A stretch of DNA of 52,279 bases from Pseudomonadota bacterium (lineage in GTDB: Bacteria > Pseudomonadota > Gammaproteobacteria > Pseudomonadales > Azotimanducaceae). The stretch is from NCBI GenBank assembly GCA_027624035.1, contig JAQBUI010000026.1, forward strand, positions 1 through 52,279, read 5' to 3'. Shown here in pieces: positions 38,031 to 52,279 of this stretch (positions are counted from its first letter, which is position 1; each line of letters starts with the position of its first letter). The position numbers and the translations under genes were made by a program. The notes beneath the pieces were generated by a model that made no database searches, had not been told where the DNA came from, and worked only from the letters and a program-made list of their open reading frames with translations.

Positions 38031-38059
38031 ATTATAGGATTGCAGAGGGGGCGGGTCAA
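38031..38059 (-). promoter_or_regulatory. Promoter of tRNA-fMet and the rimP-nusA-infB operon
   Basis: Minus-strand TTGACC (38054-38059), a 17-nt spacer and TATAAT (38031-38036), followed by the discriminator TCGCCCCC. It starts about 10 nt before the tRNA. The strongest sigma-70 promoter seen in the window. Confidence 0.85.
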
Positions 38060-38116
38060 CCGGGGAAACGCTCCATCTGCATTAGCGTGCCCCTTTTTGG
38101 CCATTTGGCCTTAAAT

Positions 38117-38203
38117 TGGTGCCGAAGAGAGGACTTGAACCTCCACGGGGTTACCCCCACTACCCCCTCAAGGTAGCGTGTCTACCAATTTCACCACTTC
38201 GGC
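38117..38203 (-). tRNA. leuU: tRNA-Leu (GAG)
   Basis: An 87-nt class II tRNA with a long variable arm and encoded CCA. The anticodon loop TTGAGGG gives GAG. It follows secG as E. coli leuU does. Confidence 0.96.
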
Positions 38204-38282
38204 AAAGCTCTACTATTCTCGCGGACTCCTGCCCGTTGACTTTTGAGAGCGAGCCAGACTGCAGGGCCCTCCCCCTTCAATC

Positions 38283-38651
38283 CTATTGGCCACCATTGTT
38301 ACCCAGATCCGGAATCTCCGAATCTCCGCCGCTCCTGTCGAGTGACGTCGGGCTGTCAGGAACCTGAATCACCTGCGGAATGCCCAGATTCCGTGCCTCT
38401 TCCGATTTTTCCTTGGCAAAGAAGGCCAACCCAAAACTGCTGAGAAAGAACGCAAAGGCAATCGTCGAAGTCATTTTAGTCAGGAAATTCCCCGCACCAC
38501 CACTGCCAAATACGGTAGATGACGCCCCTGCACCAAAGCCCGAACCCATGTCGGCCCCGCGCCCCTGCTGAATCAGAACCAGACCGATGATGGCCAGCGC
38601 AGCCAGTACATGTGCCGCCAGCACCAGTGTTTCAACCAGACCCATATCCAT
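38283..38651 (-). CDS. secG: Protein translocase subunit SecG
   Basis: Accessory subunit of SecYEG that stimulates SecA-driven export. 122 residues with two transmembrane helices (about 5-25 and 58-78) joined by the conserved loop QQGRGADMGSGFGAG. A polar C-terminal tail of about 40 residues follows. The first ATG has AGGGG 8 nt upstream. It follows tpiA by 3 nt and precedes tRNA-Leu. Confidence 0.96.
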   Translation of the reverse strand: MDMGLVETLVLAAHVLAALAIIGLVLIQQGRGADMGSGFGAGASSTVFGSGGAGNFLTKMTSTIAFAFFLSSFGLAFFAKEKSEEARNLGIPQVIQVPDSPTSLDRSGGDSEIPDLGNNGGQ

Positions 38652-38654
38652 CGT

Positions 38655-39410
38655 TTAAACCCCTGCCGCCTCACAGATCGCGACAAATTCATCCTGTTTG
38701 AGCGAGGCTCCGCCAACCAGCGCCCCATCTATGTCCGACTGTGCCAGAAGTCCACTGGCGTTGTCTGCCTTTACGCTACCACCGTAGAGGATTCGTATTC
38801 CTTGTGCCGTTTCTGCGTCCTGTTCGGCGATCATACACCGAATATCCGAGTGGACCGCCTGGGCCATCTCGGGGGTGGCTGTCTCGCCAGTGCCAATCGC
38901 CCAGATGGGTTCATAGGCAATGATGCAGCCAGCAAATGCGACCGGCGTCATCGCCGCCATCACCGCTCGGACCTGATCCCCGATCACACGGCTCGTCACT
39001 CCCGCCTGTCGCTGTGCCAGAGTCTCACCCACACAGACAATAGGCGTCATTTCAGACGCCAGTACGGCAAGGGCCTTCTCCGCCACCACCTCATCTGACT
39101 CATGGAAGAGGCTGCGCCGCTCCGAATGTCCAACCAGGACATAGGAGCAACCAAACTCTTTCACCATGCCAGCCGTGACCTCCCCTGTCACCGCACCTTC
39201 AGTTCGATGATCCACGTTCTGGGCACCGAGCGCCACATCAGACCCGGCAAGACACTCAGCCACTTCCTGCAAAAATACCAGCGGTGGGCAAATGACCACA
39301 TCACAGCGGACCGAACCTGACACGGCAGCGGCGAGGCCCCTGGCCAACGCCGCGGCGCTTGATCGCGTCCCGTTCATTTTCCAGTTGCCAGCGATCAGGG
39401 AGTCTCTCAC
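38655..39410 (-). CDS. tpiA: Triosephosphate isomerase
   Basis: Interconverts dihydroxyacetone phosphate and glyceraldehyde 3-phosphate. 251 residues with GNWKMNG (catalytic Lys), VGHSERR (catalytic His), AYEPIWAIGTG (catalytic Glu) and the phosphate-binding YGGSVK. The GTG at 39408-39410 is used because VRDSLIAGNWK aligns with the family start; a longer frame adds 19 residues without family support. It lies in the glmM-tpiA-secG order shared with Pseudomonas. Confidence 0.95.
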   Translation of the reverse strand: MRDSLIAGNWKMNGTRSSAAALARGLAAAVSGSVRCDVVICPPLVFLQEVAECLAGSDVALGAQNVDHRTEGAVTGEVTAGMVKEFGCSYVLVGHSERRSLFHESDEVVAEKALAVLASEMTPIVCVGETLAQRQAGVTSRVIGDQVRAVMAAMTPVAFAGCIIAYEPIWAIGTGETATPEMAQAVHSDIRCMIAEQDAETAQGIRILYGGSVKADNASGLLAQSDIDGALVGGASLKQDEFVAICEAAGV

Positions 39411-39480
39411 AAACGCACCGACTGCAAAAAGGCGGCAAATGGTACCGGCTTTGCTCAGAACATGCAATCGTCCGGAGGCG

Positions 39481-40830
39481 CTAACCTACTGATTCGGCAA
39501 CCACTTCTGCAAGGTCATTGGCAAGCCGTTCCACCAGTTCAGGGTTATCTCCTTCAACCATCACCCGTACCACGGGTTCAGTTCCGGACGGCCGTAACAG
39601 AACACGTCCATGCCCGGACAATTCCTTCTCGATCGCCGCCACTGCCCGGTCAATCTCTGGCATGTCAGCCAGTACCACGCGACGACCACAGCGGACGTTG
39701 ACCATGAACTGGGGGTATTTATCCATGCCGCCCTTGAGTTCATGCAGACTCTCGCCAGACCCTATGATACCTGCCACTACCTGCAGGGCCGAGATGATGC
39801 CATCCCCCGTAGAAGTAAGATCCAGACAAAGAATGTGACCTGAAGATTCGCCGCCGAGCTTCCACCCCCGCCGGGTCAACTCAGCCAGAACATGGCGGTC
39901 TCCTACGGCGGCCCGAACAAAGGGGATCGATTGCCGCTCGAGCGCTTTCTCCAGCCCCAGATTACTCATCTGGGTACCCACCACGCCGCCCTCCAGGCGC
40001 CGGGTACTGTTGCGGGCGTGGGCAATGATTAACAGCAGTTCGTCACCGTCCACCACTTCACCGCAGCCATCGACCATGATGACCCGGTCTCCATCACCAT
40101 CGAGCGCTACGCCAAAATCTGCCCGACTGGCCACAACAGCTTGTTGCAAAGCCTGGGTGGAAGTCGAACCTGAATCCGCGTTGATGTTAAATCCATCCGG
40201 CTCGGTGCCAATCTCAACCACATCCGCGCCCAGCTCTCTGAAGACATTGGGCGCAATGTGATAGGTCGCACCATTGGCACAGTCAAGCACCACCTTGAGC
40301 CCCTTCAGGTCATACTGGCTCGGAAAACAGCTCTTGCAGAATTCGATGTAACGGCCCGCGGCATCACTGATACGGGACACCTTGCCAATCTGGTCAGACC
40401 CCACCATCGTCATGGGCTGATCGAGTTCCCGCTCAATGGCACGTTCAACCTCATCGTCTATCTTTTCGCCATCCTGGGAGAAGAACTTGATGCCATTGTC
40501 GTAGTAGGGGTTGTGGGATGCGCTGATCACAATACCAGCGTTTGCCTTGAACGTACGGGTCAGGTACGCAATTGCCGGGGTCGGCATGGGCCCCAGCAAT
40601 GCGACATCAGCGCCCGCCGCCGCGAGCCCTGCCTCGAGGGCAGACTCGAACATGTAGCCCGATACCCGGGTATCCTTGCCAATCAGCAGGCGCCCTCTAC
40701 CGGTTCTGGTGAAAACCTTGCCGGCGGCCCAACCCAGCTTGAGTACGAATTCCGGGGTGATAGGGTGCTCACCGACGCGCCCACGGATGCCATCGGTGCC
40801 AAAAAACCTTTTCTGCACTTCGCTATTCAT
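39481..40830 (-). CDS. glmM: Phosphoglucosamine mutase
   Basis: Converts glucosamine-6-phosphate to glucosamine-1-phosphate for UDP-GlcNAc and so for peptidoglycan and LPS. 449 residues; phospho-serine loop [15 protein letters not shown] (about residue 102), metal-binding loop DGDGDRVI, sugar loop GGESSGH, and phosphate-binding [12 protein letters not shown]. Starts 1 nt after the folP stop. Confidence 0.97.
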   Translation of the reverse strand: MNSEVQKRFFGTDGIRGRVGEHPITPEFVLKLGWAAGKVFTRTGRGRLLIGKDTRVSGYMFESALEAGLAAAGADVALLGPMPTPAIAYLTRTFKANAGIVISASHNPYYDNGIKFFSQDGEKIDDEVERAIERELDQPMTMVGSDQIGKVSRISDAAGRYIEFCKSCFPSQYDLKGLKVVLDCANGATYHIAPNVFRELGADVVEIGTEPDGFNINADSGSTSTQALQQAVVASRADFGVALDGDGDRVIMVDGCGEVVDGDELLLIIAHARNSTRRLEGGVVGTQMSNLGLEKALERQSIPFVRAAVGDRHVLAELTRRGWKLGGESSGHILCLDLTSTGDGIISALQVVAGIIGSGESLHELKGGMDKYPQFMVNVRCGRRVVLADMPEIDRAVAAIEKELSGHGRVLLRPSGTEPVVRVMVEGDNPELVERLANDLAEVVAESVG

Positions 40831-40831
40831 G

Positions 40832-41677
40832 TCACACCCCTTCCCGTTGTACAGCCTGCACGACCTTGAGAGCGGCCACGGTTTCGGCTACATCGTGGAC
40901 CCGAACGATTCTGGCGCCCTGCCAAACTGCCAGCACAGCACCGACCACACTGCCCACAAGCAAGGTATTGGCAGCGGTCCCGTTCGAATCTCCCACGATT
41001 TTACTGATCGTGCTCTTTCTGGATAGTCCAACCAGGATCGGCAGACCCAGGACACCCAACTCGCCCAACCGATGAAGCAGTGTGAGATTGTGAGCGGGCG
41101 TCTTGCCGAAGCCGAATCCTGGGTCAATCAACAGCAAGTCGCGTGAAATTCCTGCCGTTTCACATACCCCTATTCGACCGGCCAGAAAGTCGGCGACTTC
41201 CGCCACGACATCTCGGTAGACCGGATTTAGCTGCATGTCGCCTGGCTGTCCCTGCATGTGCATGAGACAGACGGGCAGGCCGGAGCGTGCTGCTGCCGCG
41301 ACGGCACCGGGGCGTGCAAGCGCCCGCACATCGTTGATCAGATCACAGCCGAGGTCCGCTGCGGCTGACATCACCTCCGGGGTACTGGTATCGACGGAAA
41401 GGCAGGCGTCGGTTTCACGCCGGAGCACCTCAATCACAGGCAGGACACGGTCCATTTCAGCCTGCACACTGACAGCCGCGGCGCCCGGGCGGGTCGACTC
41501 ACCCCCGATGTCGATGACATCTGCGCCGCTCGACAGCATCCTGAACGCGTGTTCACGGGCAGCATCTGCATGAAGGAAGGCGCCACCGTCAGAGAATGAA
41601 TCAGGCGTGACATTCAGCACACCCATTACGATTGCCCGGCCCTCGGCCAGAAGCCCTCGCAGCCTGGAGACCGACAT
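40832..41677 (-). CDS. folP: Dihydropteroate synthase
   Basis: Joins p-aminobenzoate to dihydropterin diphosphate in folate synthesis, the sulfonamide target. 281 residues with [28 protein letters not shown], the DPGFGFGKT region and the C-terminal RVHDV. It lies between ftsH and glmM as in E. coli. Confidence 0.97.
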   Translation of the reverse strand: MSVSRLRGLLAEGRAIVMGVLNVTPDSFSDGGAFLHADAAREHAFRMLSSGADVIDIGGESTRPGAAAVSVQAEMDRVLPVIEVLRRETDACLSVDTSTPEVMSAAADLGCDLINDVRALARPGAVAAAARSGLPVCLMHMQGQPGDMQLNPVYRDVVAEVADFLAGRIGVCETAGISRDLLLIDPGFGFGKTPAHNLTLLHRLGELGVLGLPILVGLSRKSTISKIVGDSNGTAANTLLVGSVVGAVLAVWQGARIVRVHDVAETVAALKVVQAVQREGV

Positions 41678-41712
41678 GCACGATACCTTTTGGCTACCCT
41701 GTTCCTGACGTA

Positions 41713-43671
41713 TCAGTGATCTGCGGCGGGTCCACCAACCGGACCCGAAGGACGGGATTTCGGCTTGTCAGGTGATGCTTCTGACGATTCACCACCAACC
41801 TGATCACTACCTGCGTTCTTTTCCGTCTTCTGGGCACTACCAGTGTCACCCCAGTCTTCGGGCGGGCGGGGTGGACGACCGTTCATGATGTCGTCGATCT
41901 GTGCTCGATCGATTGTTTCATACTCAAGCAGTGCATTCGCCATCGCGTCCAGCTTGTCCCGGTTGTCCACCAGGAGCTTCCGGGCGGTCTGATAGCATCG
42001 GTCGATAATGGCCCTGACCTCAACATCAATCTTGTTCCGCATGTCATCGGAAACAATCGAATGGGTCGTCCCGGCAGACTTGCCAAGGAATACCTCGTCC
42101 TGGTCCTCATCGTACATGAGCGGGCCAAGAGATTCAGACAGGCCCCACTTGGTGACCATGGAACGCGCCATCTTGGTGGCGCGCTCAATATCATTGGAAG
42201 CACCGGTGGTGATGCCATCCGGACCCAGGGTCAATTCCTCGGCAATTCGCCCGCCAAACAACGCACAAATCTGGCTCGTGATGGCACGCTTGCTGAGCGA
42301 ATATCGGTCTTCCTCGGGCAGAAACATGGTTACGCCGAGCGCACGGCCACGGGGAATGATGGTGACCTTGTAGGTGGGGTCATGGTCAGGCACAAGGTAG
42401 CCGACGATACAGTGTCCCGACTCGTGAAATGCGGTATTCCGTTTCTCTTTCTCGGACATCACCATGCTCTTGCGCTCTGCGCCCATCATGATCTTGTCCT
42501 TGGCCTGCTCAAACTCCGCCATGTTGACCGTTCGCTTGCTCTTGCGGGCCGCAAACAGGGCCGCTTCATTCACGACGTTGGCCAAATCAGCCCCGGAAAA
42601 CCCGGGCGTACCACGAGCGATCACGCCCGGCTCCACGTCCGAACCCAGCGGCACCTTGCGCATGTGTACTTTCAGGATCTGCTCTCTGCCGCGGATATCT
42701 GGAAGCGAAACGACGACCTGACGGTCAAAGCGGCCAGGCCGCAGCAACGCCGGGTCGAGCACGTCCGGGCGGTTGGTGGACGCAATCACAATGATGCCCT
42801 CATTGCCGTCAAAACCATCCATTTCGACCAGCAACTGATTGAGGGTCTGTTCACGCTCGTCGTGGCCGCCTCCGAGGCCGGCACCACGATGCCGACCTAC
42901 TGCATCGATTTCATCAATGAAGATGATGCAGGGCGTCTGCTTCTTGGCCTGATCAAACATGTCCCGAACCCGGGAGGCCCCGACACCAACAAACATCTCA
43001 ACGAAATCCGATCCGGAGATAGAGAAGAACGGTACTTTGGCCTCACCAGCGATCGCCTTGGCGAGCAGCGTCTTACCGGTGCCAGGCTGACCCACCATCA
43101 GAGTCCCTCTGGGGATCCGGCCGCCCAGCTTCTGGAATTTTGCTGGATCCTGCAGGAATTCAACGAGCTCCTGCACGTCTGCCTTGGCCTCATCCACGCC
43201 GGCCACATCTGCAAATGTGGTCTTGATCTGATCTTCACCCAACAGCTTTGCCTTGCTCTTGCCGAAGGTCAGCGGGCCGCCGCGACCACCCGAACCACCT
43301 TGCATCTGCCGCATGAAAAACATGAACACCGCGATGATGACCAGGATCGGAAAACTCGCCACCAGCAACTGGGTCCAGATACTCTGCTGCTCCGGGCGGT
43401 TCCCTTTGAAGTCCACCTTGTGGTCGAGCAGATCGCCAATCAGTTCAGAGTCAGTGATCTGTGGTTGAATAGTCTCAAACTGCTGGCCATCGTAGCGTTC
43501 ACCACGAATGGTCAGGCCTTCGATCTCAATCTGACGGACCTGCCCCTGGTTCACCTGCTCCAGAAACGAGGAGTACGTGATTTCTTCCGGCCCGCGCGAA
43601 ACGTTGAAGTTCTGAAACACCGTCAACAGCACTGCAGCGATGATCAGCCACAGCAGAAGATTCTTTCCCAT
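41713..43671 (-). CDS. ftsH: ATP-dependent zinc metalloprotease FtsH
   Basis: Membrane AAA+ protease that degrades misfolded membrane proteins and short-lived regulators. About 652 residues: two transmembrane helices around a periplasmic domain (about 5-120), AAA domain with Walker A GQPGTGKT and Walker [15 protein letters not shown], then the zinc protease motif HESGH. Walker A has Gln where most FtsH have Pro. The ATG at 43669-43671 gives [10 protein letters not shown] as in E. coli; a TTG 9 nt upstream has a better Shine-Dalgarno (GAGGA). Confidence 0.97.
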   Translation of the reverse strand: MGKNLLLWLIIAAVLLTVFQNFNVSRGPEEITYSSFLEQVNQGQVRQIEIEGLTIRGERYDGQQFETIQPQITDSELIGDLLDHKVDFKGNRPEQQSIWTQLLVASFPILVIIAVFMFFMRQMQGGSGGRGGPLTFGKSKAKLLGEDQIKTTFADVAGVDEAKADVQELVEFLQDPAKFQKLGGRIPRGTLMVGQPGTGKTLLAKAIAGEAKVPFFSISGSDFVEMFVGVGASRVRDMFDQAKKQTPCIIFIDEIDAVGRHRGAGLGGGHDEREQTLNQLLVEMDGFDGNEGIIVIASTNRPDVLDPALLRPGRFDRQVVVSLPDIRGREQILKVHMRKVPLGSDVEPGVIARGTPGFSGADLANVVNEAALFAARKSKRTVNMAEFEQAKDKIMMGAERKSMVMSEKEKRNTAFHESGHCIVGYLVPDHDPTYKVTIIPRGRALGVTMFLPEEDRYSLSKRAITSQICALFGGRIAEELTLGPDGITTGASNDIERATKMARSMVTKWGLSESLGPLMYDEDQDEVFLGKSAGTTHSIVSDDMRNKIDVEVRAIIDRCYQTARKLLVDNRDKLDAMANALLEYETIDRAQIDDIMNGRPPRPPEDWGDTGSAQKTEKNAGSDQVGGESSEASPDKPKSRPSGPVGGPAADH

Positions 43672-43811
43672 GTCATTCAAGACCAGTTCCTCATTCGCTC
43701 CCGCACCAATCAGGGGGGAAAATTACATTACTATAGTTTCGCTGATCGACCAAACCGACTCCAGCCAGGCGGGCCTTGATCGCGCTACATATATTTCTAC
43801 GTACTGCCTAC

Positions 43812-44423
43812 TTACTTACGACCGCGCCCAAGCAAATAGATTTCACGAGACCGATCCCGGGATGCAGCCGGTTTGATATTGTTCAGCTTGCCAAATGACC
43901 CTCGAAACCCGTCGCGGAGATCCGAAATCCCGCTACCTTCAAAACACTTGGCCAGTAACGCGCCACCCGGTCGAAGAACCGTCCTCGCCATATCAAGGGC
44001 CAGTTCCACCAGATAGGCTGAACGAGGCTGATCAATCTCCTTCATTCCACTCAAGTTGGGGGCCATATCCGAAATTACAAGGTCTAATGGCGCATCGCCG
44101 ATGACCGACATCACATCATTGAGCGTTTCCGGCTCGGTGAAATCGCCCGTAATCACGGTCACACCTTCAATTGGCGAGACTTCGAGAAGGTCCACAGCAA
44201 CCACCAGGCCGGACTCACCCACAATGCCGGCCGCGACCTGTGACCAGCCACCCGGCGCCGCGCCGAGATCCAGAACCCTGTGCCCTGGCTTCAGGATTCC
44301 ATATTTTTCCTGTATTTCCAGTAGCTTGTAGCTCGCTCTGGATCGGTACCCCGCCTCACGGGACGCTTTAACATAGACGTCCCGTTCATGTTCATCCAGC
44401 CAGCGCCGGGACCTTTTAGCCAT
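43812..44423 (-). CDS. rlmE: 23S rRNA (uridine-2552-2'-O-)-methyltransferase
   Basis: Also FtsJ/RrmJ; methylates U2552 of the 23S A-loop during 50S assembly. 203 residues with SAM-binding VLDLGAAPGGWSQVA, and K-D-K-E tetrad positions in RASYKL, DMAPNLSG, AKCFEGS and the C-terminal RSREIYLLG. The ATG at 44421-44423 gives MAKRSRRWLDEH; the longer frame is unsupported. Followed by ftsH and divergent from yhbY, the usual gammaproteobacterial arrangement. Confidence 0.95.
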   Translation of the reverse strand: MAKRSRRWLDEHERDVYVKASREAGYRSRASYKLLEIQEKYGILKPGHRVLDLGAAPGGWSQVAAGIVGESGLVVAVDLLEVSPIEGVTVITGDFTEPETLNDVMSVIGDAPLDLVISDMAPNLSGMKEIDQPRSAYLVELALDMARTVLRPGGALLAKCFEGSGISDLRDGFRGSFGKLNNIKPAASRDRSREIYLLGRGRK

Positions 44424-44551
44424 GACCGTTGGCATCCTGATCAACCATGATTCGTTCCTTGGGGGAGTGGAGATGTCCTGTTTCATTTCACAGGGCACCG
44501 CCGGCCGATTAGCGTTAAACTGCCCGCTTTTGCGAATTTCGACGAATATTC

Positions 44552-44887
44552 ATGTCAAACACCAATATGGGAAACAAGACGGACAACAAACTCCGCAAGC
44601 GATTTCGAGCCATTGGACACACCCTGCGACCTATTGTAACAGTGGCCGGCAACGGCATTTCTGATGGCGTCATCCAGGAAATCGACCGGGCCCTGGCCGA
44701 CCACGAACTCATCAAGGTCAGGATTGTTGCCGATGACCGTCAGGAGCGACAACAAATGATCGTGGCGATTCAGACGCGACTTTCCTGTGAAACCATTCAG
44801 GCAGTAGGTGGTGTCGTGCTGATCTATCGACCCTCATCTGACCCCAATCCGGCACTATCCAATATCCTTCGCAGCCAGATTCTCTGA
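44552..44887 (+). CDS. yhbY: YhbY-family RNA-binding protein
   Basis: A 111-residue CRM-domain protein that associates with pre-50S particles in E. coli. It has LRKRFRAIGHTLRPIVTVAG and GISDGVIQEIDRAL, with a LIKVRI strand and the conserved GG near residue 86. Divergent from rlmE and convergent with greA, as in E. coli. Confidence 0.93.
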   Translation: MSNTNMGNKTDNKLRKRFRAIGHTLRPIVTVAGNGISDGVIQEIDRALADHELIKVRIVADDRQERQQMIVAIQTRLSCETIQAVGGVVLIYRPSSDPNPALSNILRSQIL

Positions 44888-45017
44888 TTTGAGAGCGGGT
44901 CTGCAGCAGGCTTTTAACGGAATTCCAGTTCCACACTTCTCGACTCAGCCCTCTGGGAGACATTCCAGCATGACGACCGGGGGGAGCATGGCTACGCGCT
45001 GGCCATTGCACGAGCTG

Positions 45018-45494
45018 TTAAATGTGCTCAACCTCGCTAACCTCAAGTTCAACGTCGCCATTGGGCGTACTGACCACCGCAACGTCGCCGATCTCTTTGC
45101 CAATCAGTGCTCTGGCGATAGGTGAATATACGGACAGTTTATTCACCTTCAGATCAGCCTCATCATCCCCGACAATCTGATAGCGGGATTGCGAATCATT
45201 GGCCAAATTGACCACCGTCACTGTGGTACCGAAGATCACCCGGCCCGTCGCCGCGATGTCCTTGACGTTGATCACCTGCGCCGCAGACAGCTTGTTCTCG
45301 ATTTCGCCAATCCGGCCTTCAATAAAGCCCTGTTCTTCCTTGGCATACTGGAACTCTGCGTTTTCACGCAAATCGCCCTGTTCACGGGCCTCTGAGATCG
45401 CCTTGACAATCCTCGGCCGCTCAACCTGCTTTAACCTGACGAGTTCCGCGCGCAGGGCCTCAGCACCTTTCGCGGTCATGGGAATCTTGTCCAT
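45018..45494 (-). CDS. greA: Transcription elongation factor GreA
   Basis: Reactivates backtracked RNA polymerase by stimulating transcript cleavage through the secondary channel. 158 residues: N-terminal antiparallel coiled coil (about 10-75) with the acidic tip in [19 protein letters not shown], then the C-terminal FKBP-like domain. Last gene of the carA-carB-greA run, as reported for P. aeruginosa. Confidence 0.97.
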   Translation of the reverse strand: MDKIPMTAKGAEALRAELVRLKQVERPRIVKAISEAREQGDLRENAEFQYAKEEQGFIEGRIGEIENKLSAAQVINVKDIAATGRVIFGTTVTVVNLANDSQSRYQIVGDDEADLKVNKLSVYSPIARALIGKEIGDVAVVSTPNGDVELEVSEVEHI

Positions 45495-45550
45495 GGAGAT
45501 CTGCCGTTCCGCCTCAAAACAGACAGTTTACGAGGAATTCAGCCGGTCGG

Positions 45551-48778
<3,228 letters not shown>

Positions 48779-48787
48779 ACCGGCGCC

Positions 48788-49921
48788 TTATCTGGCCTGA
48801 GCCATCAGTTCTATGAAATGATCAAACAGTGGGGCGGCATCATGGGGCCCGGGACTGGCTTCAGGATGGCCCTGGAACCCGAACGCGGGCCGATGCTCGA
48901 GCTCAATGCCCTGGAGCGACTGATCGAACAACGAGCGATGAGTGACCCGAACCCCGGCGGGCAAGGCCGCATCGTCAAGGCAGAAGCCGTGATTCTGACT
49001 ACTGATGAGCACTGTACCATCCCTGAGATCCTTGACCGGATGATTCGCACCATGGTGCCCATGATTCATCTTGCGGGTCTTCATGCCCGCCGCAATACCC
49101 AGGAGCTGCAATCCAAGACAGATCCCGAACACCGGAATCCGCGCCTCAATGATCTCTCGGATGGCGACGATCGCGTAGTCACAAGGGTCCGGATCACCGG
49201 GTCCATTGGACAGGAATACGCCATCCGGGGACATGCCGAGCACCTCGGCCGCCGGGGTGGTTGCCGGCACGACGGTGAGCTCACAACCACGATCCACCAG
49301 CATCCGCAGAATGTTTCTCTTGACTCCGAAGTCATATGCCACGACTTTGAAACGGGACCCGGTGCTGTTTGCATAGCCCACCCCAAGCTGCCAGGTTCCC
49401 TCACGCCAGCCATAGGGTTCAACGGCCGTGACCTCACGAGCCAGGTCCATCCCCTTAAGGCCCGGAAACGCCCTGGCGCTGGCAATGGCTGCAGACTGGT
49501 CCAGCTCCGTTGCCTGCTCGGCAGCGATCACCGAGGCCCCCTGGGCACCGGACTCCCTGATCATGCGGGTCAGCTTGCGAGTATCGATCCCTGCAATACC
49601 CACGACGCCCTCACCGGTCAGGTAGTCGGACAGCGACATCTCGCTGCGCCAACTACTCGCCATGAGGGGCAGATCCCGGATAACCAGCGCCTCGGCCCAG
49701 ATCCGTGACGATTCCTGGTCCTCCAGGTTGACGCCGGTATTTCCGATGTGAGGGTGGGTCAGGGTCACGATCTGACGAGCGTAGGAGGGATCAGTGAGAA
49801 TCTCCTGATACCCGGTCATCGCCGTATTGAAGACAACCTCCCCCACGGCACTGCCGAGGGCGCCAATGGCCGTGCCCTCGAACACTTCGCCGTTCTCGAG
49901 CGCGAGTAAAGCTGTCGCCAT
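48788..49921 (-). CDS. carA: Carbamoyl-phosphate synthase small subunit
   Basis: Glutaminase subunit that supplies ammonia to CarB. 377 residues: N-terminal CPSase domain, then class I amidotransferase with [12 protein letters not shown] (nucleophilic Cys) and the His-Glu pair in [19 protein letters not shown] lies 10 nt upstream of the ATG. The ATG overlaps the stop of a 37-codon leader ORF whose coding sequence spans a terminator. Confidence 0.97.
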   Translation of the reverse strand: MATALLALENGEVFEGTAIGALGSAVGEVVFNTAMTGYQEILTDPSYARQIVTLTHPHIGNTGVNLEDQESSRIWAEALVIRDLPLMASSWRSEMSLSDYLTGEGVVGIAGIDTRKLTRMIRESGAQGASVIAAEQATELDQSAAIASARAFPGLKGMDLAREVTAVEPYGWREGTWQLGVGYANSTGSRFKVVAYDFGVKRNILRMLVDRGCELTVVPATTPAAEVLGMSPDGVFLSNGPGDPDPCDYAIVAIREIIEARIPVFGICLGLQLLGIAAGMKTRKMNHGHHGANHPVKDLRDGTVLISSQNHGFCLDDAALPAGVRVTHRSLFDQSLQGIELEHRPAFGFQGHPEASPGPHDAAPLFDHFIELMAQAR

Positions 49922-50034
49922 CAGGGATAGGCCTCCAGATCTGGAACATGAGTGCCGAAAAAAAGCGAGATCGGCATTACGCGCGTCTCGCTTTTCGATT
50001 CCGACTTTCGTGGGGTGTCATACTGGCGCGACAT
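49921..50034 (-). CDS. Candidate carA leader ORF
   Basis: 37 codons from ATG at 50032-50034 to a TGA that overlaps the carA ATG (TGATG). Arg codons stand at 3, 9 and 18, before the loop of the terminator. Only a weak Shine-Dalgarno (AAGGTG, 12 nt upstream) is present. Geometry resembles the E. coli pyrBI leader peptide, which also runs through its attenuator. Translation is unproven. Confidence 0.35.
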   Translation of the reverse strand: MSRQYDTPRKSESKSETRVMPISLFFGTHVPDLEAYP

Positions 50035-50223
50035 TCTAAAAGAAGCACCTTCAGGATTCCACTCAAGATGCTTCCCAAAACCGGCCTGCCTTCCGCCCAC
50101 TGTCGAAACCGTTGGCGCGCTGCAACCCTGCCGGTCCAGTCCTGATTCAGTACGAACCCTGATATCTACGATTCATTCGACCATGCTCCTTGAAGGCGAA
50201 CCCATCAACATCAACTGCGACAC
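49922..50223. other. dapB-carA intergenic region
   Basis: 302 bp holding the leader ORF and terminator described separately. Upstream of them TAGAAT (about 50031-50036, minus) with TGGAAT 17 nt before it is a weak promoter candidate. Nothing else is recognised in 50060-50223. Confidence 0.45.
49958..49995 (-). terminator. Intrinsic terminator/attenuator before carA
   Basis: Minus-strand perfect 10-bp stem AAAAGCGAGA / TCTCGCTTTT with a 15-nt loop, continuing as seven T. It ends about 37 nt before the carA ATG, so it either ends the dnaJ-dapB transcript or attenuates carAB. Confidence 0.85.
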
Positions 50224-52172
<1,949 letters not shown>

Positions 52173-52279
52173 TGTTCTAACTACCCGGTTACCACTGGTT
52201 GACTACTGTATTTCGAGAATCTGTTCCAACGAATGCACCTCAAAGAGGCAATTCAAAAAACGCAAAAAGCGCGGCGTAT

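Noticed and set aside
42061..43779. 572-codon plus-strand ORF opposite ftsH
   Set aside because: Antisense shadow of a strongly conserved gene in a G+C-rich genome; no recognisable domain.

Overview
The window is a stretch of gammaproteobacterial chromosome, roughly mid-to-high 50s percent G+C by eye. It is almost entirely housekeeping genes in an order shared with Pseudomonas, and in part with Escherichia coli. I see no transposase, integrase, phage, CRISPR or toxin genes. Gene order (tyrS/mepM/erpA, dksA-gluQ-cbrA-cbrB-pcnB, birA-SPOR-tRNAs-tuf, dnaJ-dapB-carAB-greA, ftsH-folP-glmM-secG-metY-rimP-nusA-infB) suggests a free-living relative of Pseudomonadales/Cellvibrionales. No rRNA is present to place it better, so that assignment is inference.

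Layout. 1-4334 (minus): tyrS, tRNA-Ile, tRNA-Ala, birA, a SPOR protein, then tRNA-Thr, -Tyr, -Gly, -Thr and the first codons of tuf. The tRNA-Ile/Ala pair sits where relatives carry a complete rRNA operon, but 16S, 23S and 5S are absent. 4809-12115: mepM, the erpA-bactofilin-DUF6776 cluster, a ClC transporter, hemL and a PfkB sugar kinase. 12190-18212 (minus): aminotransferase, sfsA, haem-type ABC permease and ATPase, and DNA polymerase II, each joined to the next by a 4-base overlap. 18356-28877 (plus): dksA with a histone-like tail, gluQ, a small membrane ORF like cbrX, cbrA, cbrB, a probable CrcZ-like small RNA, pcnB and acs. 28956-43671 (minus): pnp, rpsO, truB, rbfA, infB, nusA, rimP, tRNA-fMet, tRNA-Leu, secG, tpiA, glmM, folP, ftsH. 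43812-52172: rlmE, yhbY, greA, carB, carA, dapB, dnaJ.

The most interesting unit is CbrA/CbrB and the intergenic region behind cbrB. It holds three CbrB-like half-sites, a near-consensus sigma-54 promoter, an (AAN)n tract typical of Hfq/Crc decoys, and a strong terminator. Together these predict a CrcZ-type carbon-catabolite sRNA of only about 115 nt, against about 400 nt in Pseudomonas. pcnB and acs follow directly.

Other structure not explained by coding: a possible attenuator with mutually exclusive hairpins between tRNA-fMet and rimP; a terminator-spanning leader ORF coupled to carA; a seven-copy hairpin repeat between truB and rpsO; two tandem repeat families behind gluQ; a covarying palindrome shared between the gluQ and pcnB intergenic regions; and three stable-RNA promoters with G/C-rich discriminators.
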